Shown piece by piece: positions 54,023 to 60,949 of a stretch of DNA of 64,000 nt; the first letter of the stretch is position 1, and the number at the start of each line of letters is the position of its first letter. Position numbers and translations under genes: made by a program. Under the pieces are notes generated by a model. It did no database searches, was not told where the DNA came from, and saw only the letters and a list, made by a program, of their open reading frames with translations. Origin of the DNA: Defluviitaleaceae bacterium (GTDB taxonomy: Bacteria; Bacillota; Clostridia; Lachnospirales; WQUN01). The stretch spans positions 1-64,000 of the forward strand of contig WRBD01000003.1 in assembly GCA_009779835.1 (NCBI GenBank), in the 5' to 3' direction.

Positions 54023-54307
54023 ATGGAACTTGGAATGAGAAATTACATGGAGGATATTATTCGCAGTAAAATGCCGAGCGTTTTAAAAAATATGCCGGAC
54101 ATTTGCCGTTGCGAACGTTGCGAGATGGACAGGCTCGCATTCGCACTGAACAACAGTCCACCGAAATATGTTGTCACATCAAAAGGCAAACTTTATGCAA
54201 AATTAAATATTCTGCAAGGACAGTTTGAAGTGGATGTTATCCGCGCAATCACAGACGCGGCGGTGCGCGTAGACAAACAACCCCGCCACGATGAAGATGA
54301 TTTCTAG
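54023..54307 (+). CDS. ComFB-family protein
   Basis: 94 residues. Matches the late-competence ComFB family: [37 protein letters not shown], with the CxxC zinc-type pair and [15 protein letters not shown]. The biochemical role is not established in Clostridia; related proteins bind cyclic di-nucleotides in cyanobacteria (established elsewhere, inferred here). GGAGG lies before the ATG. The location beside a GspH-like pilin fits a link to pili or competence. Confidence 0.9.
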   Translation: MELGMRNYMEDIIRSKMPSVLKNMPDICRCERCEMDRLAFALNNSPPKYVVTSKGKLYAKLNILQGQFEVDVIRAITDAAVRVDKQPRHDEDDF

Positions 54308-54318
54308 GAGGATTATTT

Positions 54319-54876
54319 ATGATTTCAGCAGGTGATTTTAAAAACGGACTTACAATTGAATTAGAAGGCGGCATTTTTATTATCACAGATTTTCAGCATG
54401 TAAAGCCGGGGAAGGGCGCGGCGTTTGTGCGTTCTACTTTGAAAAATTTGGAAACAGGCTCAACTGTTGAGCGCACTTTTCGCCCAAGTGAAAAAATGCC
54501 CCGCGCGCACATAGACCGCCGCGATTTACAATACTTATACAACGACGGCACGCTGTACTATTTCATGGACAACGAAACATTCGAGCAACTTGAAATAAAC
54601 GCCGCCGATATCGGTGATTCACTCACCTTCGTAAAAGAAAACGATACGGTTCAGGTTCTCATGCACAACGGACGCATTTTCGGCATAGAGCCGCCGCTTT
54701 TTGTTGAACTCGAAATAACCGAAACCGAACCGGGCTTCAAAGGCGACACCGCGCAAGGTGCCACAAAACCCGCAACCGTAGAAACCGGCGCCATCGTTAA
54801 AGTTCCGCTTTTCGTCAGCACCGGCGAAAAAATTAAAATAGATACCCGCACGGGCGAATATTTAGGCCGCGCTTAA
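54319..54876 (+). CDS. efp: Elongation factor P
   Basis: 185 residues, the normal length. Three beta-barrel domains: KOW-like N-terminus with the tip lysine in [12 protein letters not shown], an OB domain with [22 protein letters not shown], and the C-terminal [34 protein letters not shown]. Relieves stalling at proline runs. AGGAGG precedes the ATG. Confidence 0.97.
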   Translation: MISAGDFKNGLTIELEGGIFIITDFQHVKPGKGAAFVRSTLKNLETGSTVERTFRPSEKMPRAHIDRRDLQYLYNDGTLYYFMDNETFEQLEINAADIGDSLTFVKENDTVQVLMHNGRIFGIEPPLFVELEITETEPGFKGDTAQGATKPATVETGAIVKVPLFVSTGEKIKIDTRTGEYLGRA

Positions 54877-54977
54877 TTTTCGCGAAATTTCCAGTATACA
54901 ATTTCTCTCCGTGTTAATAATAGCATTGTAGCTTTTGATATATGCTACGAAACATGAACGAGGGGAGAAGATTAGTT

Positions 54978-55175
54978 GTGTCTAGGAATAGAAGTGCAGT
55001 TCCCGAAGCTAGAGCTGCTTTAGACGCTTTCAAATATGAAGTTGCAAGCGAAATAGGCGTGCCGCTTTCTAAAGGATACAATGGCGACCTCACATCTTAC
55101 CAAAACGGTTCCGTTGGGGGCTACATGGTTAAAAAGATGATTGAAGCGCAAGAACGCCAAATGGCAGGTAAGTAA
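54978..55175 (+). CDS. Alpha/beta-type small acid-soluble spore protein
   Basis: 65 residues from GTG 54978, with AGGGGAG 10 bases upstream; the frame opens further back at 54942 but that would add a non-family N-terminus. Typical SASP: VPEARAALDAFKYEVASEIGV, with the germination-protease site in this block, and the DNA-binding GYNGDLTSYQNGSVGGYMVKKMIEAQ. Coats and protects spore DNA. The best marker here that the organism forms endospores. Confidence 0.94.
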   Translation: MSRNRSAVPEARAALDAFKYEVASEIGVPLSKGYNGDLTSYQNGSVGGYMVKKMIEAQERQMAGK

Positions 55176-55192
55176 CAAGACATAAAAAGGAA

Positions 55193-55218
55193 AGAAGGCG
55201 AGAGAAATCTCGCCTTCT
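55193..55218. terminator. Bidirectional terminator after the spore-protein gene
   Basis: AGAAGGCGAGA (55193-55203) and TCTCGCCTTCT (55208-55218) form an 11-bp stem with a GAAA loop. A-rich sequence on the left and TTCCCT on the right allow use from both sides, between two converging operons. Confidence 0.8.
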
Positions 55219-55221
55219 TCC

Positions 55222-56637
55222 CTATAGTATGAGTTCTTTTAACGTGGTAATTAACCGCTCAACATCCCTGCGGTTTGTTGCGAAGATTATTTCGTTGCCG
55301 TCTATGCTTACGGCTAGGAAATTTGCATTGTGATTGTATAAGAGAATTTTTGTATCGGGGTTTTGAATTCGGTGGTGTGTGATTATAATTTCAGGGGGCT
55401 CGATTGGTATGCGGGGTTCAATTACGGCATCGGCGCGAAGACTTATTATTTGGATGAAAATTCGCCGAAAGGATTCGGAATCTACCGGGATTCCGTTAAT
55501 TGTTGGTGAGATTTCGTAGGTTTCGCGAGTGTGATTCATTGTTAGCATGAAGATGTTTTCTGTGGTTTCGATTGTTACGTGTTCAACATCGGCAATTGGA
55601 ACCAGCGCAAGGGAACGCTCTGTGATATCAAGGGCTTGTAAGCCTTTTAGGCTTTGTACGTGGTGTGCTTCGGTGATGAAAACATGCGGTCGGTCGGCAA
55701 GTTTTATATAAATAAATTCCTCTCCATCGCGGGTGAATGTATCGCCGAAAATAAAATGAATATCATTAAACACAAATTCAATCGCCGGATTTTCCAATCC
55801 GAATGGAGCCAAATCTTCGGGGTGAAGCTCCGCAAGTTCAAGCAGCTGCAACTGCGACATCGGGTGAATTACATATTCAATTAAACGCGAATGGCTTAAA
55901 GAAATTCCCGCAAGAGGTTCGTGCATAATTAATTGTTCGCCACCAACCTCTTGCATACCTTCAAGCGTGGGCGTGTCATTGCCTTCGCGTAGCCCCAAAA
56001 CAAGCGGCATCGCGTCGCGTTCCGCAATCCTAATATAGATGGCATCGTGCGCACTGATTGGCGGAAGCGACATTTCCAGCATATCTCCAACTCCGAGCAT
56101 TAATTTCTGCGCAACGGATTCGCAAATTAAATAAACTGCCGGGTCGTCGTCGAGTATAAAAAAATATCGCAGACGGTTTGCGGTTGCGCTTCCCAGCTTA
56201 AAAATGTGGCGACTTCCGTCGTGATAAACCGCTTCGGCAATCAAAAGCGGCGGGTCTAGCCCGAACTGCGAAAGCTCAAGCTCCTCCCTGTTTTCATGTG
56301 CAATCCACTGCGCAAAAAGCCACCACGAAGCGTGCGCCTTGTCACGCATACGCCGCTGCGAAAGAATATATCCGCGTGAATCGGAATACTCCCATTTATC
56401 CGGATACGCGGTTAAATATGTTCTGTTTCCTTCGTAGTAAAAAGAAATTTCCGCAACATCCGCTCGTTCGCGATTAACAAGACGAATAGACGGAATTGGA
56501 TTAAAAGACGAACTTGGATTATTTTCCTTGAATAATTCCTGTGAGCGGCGAACTTCTGAAAAATAAAAACCTATCATTAGAAGGGCTACAGTCAAAGTTA
56601 TGCCCAAGGTTAAAAGGTGTTGTGTCTTTTTGCTCAT
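55222..56637 (-). CDS. DUF4340-domain membrane-anchored protein
   Basis: 471 residues. N-terminal anchor helix (about 8-27), then a beta-rich extracytoplasmic region with repeated 'F.LG..T..G...Y..L...' units (IFKLGSATANRLRYFFIL; FIFGDTFTRDGEEFIYIKL) typical of DUF4340. In other bacteria DUF4340 genes sit beside gliding-type ABC transporter genes; here the partner is an ECF S component, overlapped by ATGA. Last gene of its operon. Function unknown. Confidence 0.82.
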   Translation of the reverse strand: MSKKTQHLLTLGITLTVALLMIGFYFSEVRRSQELFKENNPSSSFNPIPSIRLVNRERADVAEISFYYEGNRTYLTAYPDKWEYSDSRGYILSQRRMRDKAHASWWLFAQWIAHENREELELSQFGLDPPLLIAEAVYHDGSRHIFKLGSATANRLRYFFILDDDPAVYLICESVAQKLMLGVGDMLEMSLPPISAHDAIYIRIAERDAMPLVLGLREGNDTPTLEGMQEVGGEQLIMHEPLAGISLSHSRLIEYVIHPMSQLQLLELAELHPEDLAPFGLENPAIEFVFNDIHFIFGDTFTRDGEEFIYIKLADRPHVFITEAHHVQSLKGLQALDITERSLALVPIADVEHVTIETTENIFMLTMNHTRETYEISPTINGIPVDSESFRRIFIQIISLRADAVIEPRIPIEPPEIIITHHRIQNPDTKILLYNHNANFLAVSIDGNEIIFATNRRDVERLITTLKELIL

Positions 56638-57173
56638 GTAACAATTTGACCCCTATCCAGCTTTTTCAACAACGCCGTAAGTGGAATAATTAGAGTTGCT
56701 GCCGCGAAATTTCCTATTGCGTGAATTACATCAAAGGGCAAGCCCGCAGCAATCCATGCGAGCATTCCTTGAAAGCTTAGCCGAAAAAAAAACGCGTGTG
56801 CAGGTGCGTACAGCGTACCAAAAGAAAGCCCGTGCAATGCGCATAAAACCATGTAAAGCGGAGCTTGTACTTTGAGTGGTAAATTTACTTTTCCGGCAAT
56901 CATGAACGTAAACCAAAGCGGCAACCACACATATAAATACGGCATCCACCAAATAGAAAAACCCCAATATACGCCGTCGAGAAGGACGAAAACATAAATC
57001 GGGATTAACGCGCGGGTGCGGTATGTTATAGTAATCGACGCGATAAAAAGCCCTAAAACGTGTACGTTTGGAATCATCGCCATTAAAAGGCGCGACATAA
57101 ACATAATCGCGCCAAGCATTGCAAAAATTGTTAAATCCCGAACCGACAGCTTACCTTGTAAAGACAAGCGCAT
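56634..57173 (-). CDS. ECF transporter S component (cobalamin type suspected)
   Basis: 179 residues from ATG 57173, which has GAGGGG upstream; the longer frame from 57221 lacks a ribosome site. About six hydrophobic segments: VRDLTIFAMLGAIMFMSRLLM, PNVHVLGLFIASITITYRTRA, and FDVIHAIGNFAAATLIIPL. It has the CbrT/QrtT look of a vitamin-binding S component. It overlaps the DUF4430 lipoprotein gene, a domain related to transcobalamin-type B12 binding, so cobalamin is the best guess. Confidence 0.78.
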   Translation of the reverse strand: MRLSLQGKLSVRDLTIFAMLGAIMFMSRLLMAMIPNVHVLGLFIASITITYRTRALIPIYVFVLLDGVYWGFSIWWMPYLYVWLPLWFTFMIAGKVNLPLKVQAPLYMVLCALHGLSFGTLYAPAHAFFFRLSFQGMLAWIAAGLPFDVIHAIGNFAAATLIIPLTALLKKLDRGQIVT

Positions 57174-57564
57174 ATGCTGTCCCCTCTTCAATATAGGTTG
57201 AGTCAACGCCACTTGTCGCAAATTCGCCGTCTATATAAAACGCCCACCATGAACGGTCAGCGTTATAATCCGCTGTTACGCCGTTAACAGTTGTTACCAT
57301 CAGCCCCATCGAAGATTCTTCACCCTCGATAAGCCCAAGCGACAACAACGCCGCGCCGACTGTGGTTTCATCGGTGCTTACGTTCCACACGATTAAGTTA
57401 TTTTCATCGTCTGTAACCTCAAGTCGAAATGTGGTTTCGCCATGACCTGTTTCAAAGGTTACGATTGGTTCGACAGTTGCGTTGACATTATTGACATAGT
57501 CGTCGTAACCGCATCCGGCAAATACAATCAGTGTGAACGCGAGTAAAGTCAAAAAAATTTTCAT
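57151..57564 (-). CDS. DUF4430 lipoprotein (transcobalamin-like domain)
   Basis: 137 residues from ATG 57564, with GGAG 8 bases upstream; the GTG at 57570 is too close to it. Lipoprotein signal ending FAGC, then one DUF4430 domain: VWNVSTDETTVGAALLSLGLI, MVTTVNGVTADYNADRSWWAFYIDGEFATSGVDSTYIEEG. The domain resembles the beta domain of transcobalamin/intrinsic factor. Overlap with an ECF S component gene suggests an extracytoplasmic ligand-delivery pair, perhaps for B12 or a precursor. Inference only. Confidence 0.85.
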   Translation of the reverse strand: MKIFLTLLAFTLIVFAGCGYDDYVNNVNATVEPIVTFETGHGETTFRLEVTDDENNLIVWNVSTDETTVGAALLSLGLIEGEESSMGLMVTTVNGVTADYNADRSWWAFYIDGEFATSGVDSTYIEEGTAYALVFTR

Positions 57565-57587
57565 CTTCACTACTCCTCTCTTGTATA

Positions 57588-58712
57588 TTAGAAATACTGG
57601 TAGTAATCTGTTTTAATCATACCGTTAAAAAGCTTGCGCTTTGCGCGGGCATTTTTTTTGTACGCTGTTTCGAAAAATTCATCGGGGGTTATTACATACA
57701 CATTCCATTTTGTCGGATTGAAAATGCGCCCAAGTTCGGCGTACAGGGCTTCGGCTTCTTTTATTTTACCCAAGCGTTCGCCGTAGGGCGGGTTGATTAT
57801 CGCAATGCCCGTTTCACCGGGAAGAATTGTTTCTTTCACAGCACGGTTCTCGAAAATTATGCAGTCGTCAACGCCCGCAAGCTCAGCGTTTGCTTTTGCC
57901 AATTCCACTGCAGCAGGATCAATATCGGCGGCGTATATTACGGGTTCGGCGTCCGTCCGGATTTTTGAATACGCGGCGGCACGTTCGTCCTTCCATATTT
58001 TTTGCGGAATCCGCTGCCATTTTTCGCAAGCAAATTTACGCGCCAGTCCGGGCGCAATGTTTTTAGCCATTAACGCGGCTTCTATGGGCAAAGTTCCGCT
58101 TCCGCAACATGGGTCTAAAAACGGTTTTTTGCCGTTGTAACGCGAAATCTCTATTAACGCCGCTGCCATTGTTTCTTTCATTGGCGCGCGGGTTGCGCGG
58201 GCGCGGTAACCCCGTTTGTGCAGTCCGTTACCCGCGCCTGTTGTGTCAATCGTAAGCGTTACGACATCTTTCAAAATCGCGGCTTGAATTGTAAATTCCG
58301 CGCCCGTCTCTTTGAACCATTCGATTTTATATTTTTGCCGCAGTTTTTCCACAACGGCTTTTTTTACTATTGACTGAACGTCGGGAACGCTATATAAGCC
58401 CGAACGTACACTCTTGCCTGTAACGGTAAATTTTCCGTCGGCGGGAATCCATTCTTCCCACGGAAGGGCTTTTGTTTTTTCAAATAATTCGTCAAAAGTT
58501 GTGGCGGTGAATTCCCCCATTTTTAATAAAACCCTGTCGGCGGAACGCAACCACAAATTCGCACGGGCTATGCCTTCGTGCAAATTCTCCGACGTGAATT
58601 CGACCTTCGCGTCAAGACATTTTATATCGGAAAAATTTAACGCGGCAACTTCGCGCTTTACAACCGCCTCCAAACCGAACGCGGCTGTTGCAATTAAGCT
58701 TAACATTTTCAT
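57588..58712 (-). CDS. THUMP-domain 23S rRNA methyltransferase (RlmL/YpsC-like)
   Basis: 374 residues. An N-terminal THUMP domain (about 1-150), then a Rossmann methyltransferase with the SAM motif FLDPCCGSGTLPIEAALMA, YAADIDPAAVELAKANAELAG, and the catalytic INPPYGERLG motif of N2-guanine methyltransferases. Corresponds to RlmL-N / YpsC, which makes m2G in 23S rRNA. Overlaps the 79-residue gene by ATGA. Confidence 0.92.
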   Translation of the reverse strand: MKMLSLIATAAFGLEAVVKREVAALNFSDIKCLDAKVEFTSENLHEGIARANLWLRSADRVLLKMGEFTATTFDELFEKTKALPWEEWIPADGKFTVTGKSVRSGLYSVPDVQSIVKKAVVEKLRQKYKIEWFKETGAEFTIQAAILKDVVTLTIDTTGAGNGLHKRGYRARATRAPMKETMAAALIEISRYNGKKPFLDPCCGSGTLPIEAALMAKNIAPGLARKFACEKWQRIPQKIWKDERAAAYSKIRTDAEPVIYAADIDPAAVELAKANAELAGVDDCIIFENRAVKETILPGETGIAIINPPYGERLGKIKEAEALYAELGRIFNPTKWNVYVITPDEFFETAYKKNARAKRKLFNGMIKTDYYQYF

Positions 58713-58948
58713 TTCCTCAAAACCTGTGCATTCATAGAATTAATACATTTGTTCAAGTCTTCGGTTTGACGGTTTAATTCTTCGCGTTTAAAGTTATAAA
58801 CGGCTTGGGTTATTTTTTTATTTGTAAAGTCGGCAATTAGAACCGCGCCTAATTTTGTCAATTCAAATTGCCATGCTTGGCAGTATTTTCTTGCTTCATC
58901 GCGGCCTTTTTTAGCTTCCATGTTGTAACCTGCCACAGAGCGTGCCAT
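58709..58948 (-). CDS. Small hypothetical protein in the xylanase operon
   Basis: 79 residues, helical and charged, no signal: opens MARSVAGYNMEAKKGRDEARKY and continues with NFKREELNRQTEDLNKC. GGAGAG lies before the ATG; it starts 12 bases after the xylanase stop and overlaps the methyltransferase gene by ATGA, so it is most likely real and co-translated. No family recognised. Confidence 0.65.
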   Translation of the reverse strand: MARSVAGYNMEAKKGRDEARKYCQAWQFELTKLGAVLIADFTNKKITQAVYNFKREELNRQTEDLNKCINSMNAQVLRK

Positions 58949-58960
58949 AAATGTCTCTCC

Positions 58961-60862
58961 TTACCTGTTTCTCCATCCGGTTGGGTCATAAATTGCCCAA
59001 AAAGCCGGTTTTGGATTATAGAACCTGTCAAAATGGGCTGCGGCATCCGAGCCTCGCCAGCTTGTTGCGTCTTCGCGCCCCCAAATTGTTACGCGGTCTA
59101 TATAATCGGCGAATTCTTCATACCACGTGAAAAGCTGCGCATACATTTCGGCTTGACGTTCGGCTTGTTCGACAGTCATTGTGAACGGCGCCGGAACTAC
59201 ATTGCCAAAATGAATATCCAATTCGGTAACATGAATTCTTGCGCCTGTTTGAACGAAACGCTCTATTGCGTCGCGTACATTATCAATGTTTGTGGCATGA
59301 TTATAATGCGCCTGCATTCCTATTACTTCTATTAATAAACGCCCGTAATCCGGATGCTCCGGGTTGCCGTATGCCGGATTATTTTCCGCATCGTTATGCC
59401 AGCGTTCGTTTAATTCTTCCGTCATGTCCGCCATCGCGTTACGCTTGCGCGGTGCTTCTTCATTGAAATCGTTGTATATAAGAAACGCGGAAGGCGCGTA
59501 ACGGCGCGCAAAAACGAATGCGTAATAAATATAATCGTATCCGCGTTCGCCCGCGTCAAAATCCGCGCCATTTGCAAACGCGTGATACCACGGCACATTA
59601 TTACGCAGGGCGCGCTGCCATGTGTTCGGTTCGTAAATGGGGCTTCCTTCGGGCCTGTTAGTTACTATATTCGGGCCGCCGCCATCTGTGAATGCTTCGT
59701 TTACAACGTCCCACGCATGAACGCGCCCTTCAAAAGAGCCCGCGTATTGCTCGATAAACCAACGCAAATTTTCTTTTGCTTCTTCGCGCGTTAAAGGCGC
59801 GCCTGTTTGCGGGTTGTGATACAGCCACGGCGAAGATTGCGAATGCCACACAAGCGCGTGACCCACCATATAAAGCTCGTTTTCTTCCGCGAAATCAACG
59901 ACGGCACGCGCGCCGTCAAGATTTAACGCGGCGGGACGCGAACGCTGATTAGGGCCGCCCGAAACCGAATCCACTTTCATAACGTTCTCAGCCGTAACCG
60001 CGTTATAGTGATGCAAAAACATTTCTATTACACCGCGCGGGTTTTCCCTGATTTGCTGAGGCTCAATTATATTTCCAACAATAAAATAATCCGCGTAACG
60101 CTCCGCAAGCGACGGCAAAGTCAAATCCCATTCCGGCGTAGATGGCCGCGGGGCATTAGGATCTGCCGTGGCGGTCATTACAAGTGCGGAACCTGCTTCA
60201 AAAAACGGTTCTTTTCTTCCGTCCTCGAAATTATATTTCGCAATCACTTCGCCGGAAAGCGAAACCGTAAAATTATCAATATAGAAAGTTGTGTTCGCAT
60301 TTGCGTTTGGTCCGCTGACATGTTTTACTAATTCAAGGTTATCGGGAACGCCATCGAAAGTTAAATCCAATTCTCCCGTAAGCGTATGCCATTTCATTTC
60401 GGATTCAGTATTAAAAATTTCAGACACCACAACATGCTGCCATAAAGGCCCGCCCGTTTGCAATAAAAGCCTGACAGGGACATCGCTCTGCGTTACGGGA
60501 GTAAAAAGCTCAAAAGAAATTTCATATATATTCCCGCGCTGAAGCCCCAGCATCATAGCCGGAATCCCCACGCCGTCCCACTGTGTATTTCCCATTGTTT
60601 CAACTCTTAGCGAAATACTTCCCTCCGCCGGAACAAATTCCGGAATGGGGCGTGGGGTTGGCTCCGGCGGTTCGGGTGTTGCCGTCGGTTCGGGAACTTC
60701 CTGGTCGCCGCCAATGTCTTCAATTATCGCGGGTATTTCGGAATTTACATAAGAATCGTTTTCTTCTCCGCCATTGTTGCCTTTGTCACCGCAAGCAGCA
60801 ACAAGCAAAAAAATAAACATCAACAAAACCAAAATTCGCCCGTCAAAAATTTTATTGCGCAT
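58961..60862 (-). CDS. GH10 endo-1,4-beta-xylanase lipoprotein with carbohydrate-binding module
   Basis: 633 residues. Signal with lipobox LLVAAC (cysteine about 24), an acidic/Pro-rich linker (about 25-75), a CBM4_9/22-like beta-sandwich (about 75-240) and a GH10 barrel (about 255-630). Barrel motifs: HALVWHSQSSPW, acid/base Glu389 in AWDVVNEAF, and nucleophile Glu547 in HVTELDIHF. It cleaves xylan chains at the cell surface. GAGGAGAG precedes the ATG; its promoter overlaps palindrome copy 3. Confidence 0.93.
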   Translation of the reverse strand: MRNKIFDGRILVLLMFIFLLVAACGDKGNNGGEENDSYVNSEIPAIIEDIGGDQEVPEPTATPEPPEPTPRPIPEFVPAEGSISLRVETMGNTQWDGVGIPAMMLGLQRGNIYEISFELFTPVTQSDVPVRLLLQTGGPLWQHVVVSEIFNTESEMKWHTLTGELDLTFDGVPDNLELVKHVSGPNANANTTFYIDNFTVSLSGEVIAKYNFEDGRKEPFFEAGSALVMTATADPNAPRPSTPEWDLTLPSLAERYADYFIVGNIIEPQQIRENPRGVIEMFLHHYNAVTAENVMKVDSVSGGPNQRSRPAALNLDGARAVVDFAEENELYMVGHALVWHSQSSPWLYHNPQTGAPLTREEAKENLRWFIEQYAGSFEGRVHAWDVVNEAFTDGGGPNIVTNRPEGSPIYEPNTWQRALRNNVPWYHAFANGADFDAGERGYDYIYYAFVFARRYAPSAFLIYNDFNEEAPRKRNAMADMTEELNERWHNDAENNPAYGNPEHPDYGRLLIEVIGMQAHYNHATNIDNVRDAIERFVQTGARIHVTELDIHFGNVVPAPFTMTVEQAERQAEMYAQLFTWYEEFADYIDRVTIWGREDATSWRGSDAAAHFDRFYNPKPAFWAIYDPTGWRNR

Positions 60863-60886
60863 AAAACTCTCCTCACAAGTTTATTT

Positions 60887-60905
60887 CCTAAGAATTTTTC
60901 TTAGG
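60887..60905. repeat. Palindrome CTAAGAA-N3-TTCTTAG, copy 3
   Basis: CCTAAGAATTTTTCTTAGG; the arms extend to 10 bases at 60885-60907. It starts at or within two bases of the -10 of the xylanase promoter, covering the predicted transcription start. Same core as copies at 40596 and 53042. Confidence 0.7.
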
Positions 60906-60906
60906 A

Positions 60907-60935
60907 ATTATACACCATTTCGGAATCTTTGTCGC
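60907..60935 (-). promoter_or_regulatory. Promoter of the xylanase operon
   Basis: Minus strand -10 TATAAT (60907-60912), 17-base spacer, -35 GCGACA (60930-60935). The predicted start falls inside palindrome copy 3. Confidence 0.6.
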
Positions 60936-60949
60936 GTTCTTTACATCTT

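Noticed and set aside
54942..54977. Earlier start for the spore protein
   Set aside because: The extra 12 residues overlap the ribosome site and are not found in SASPs.
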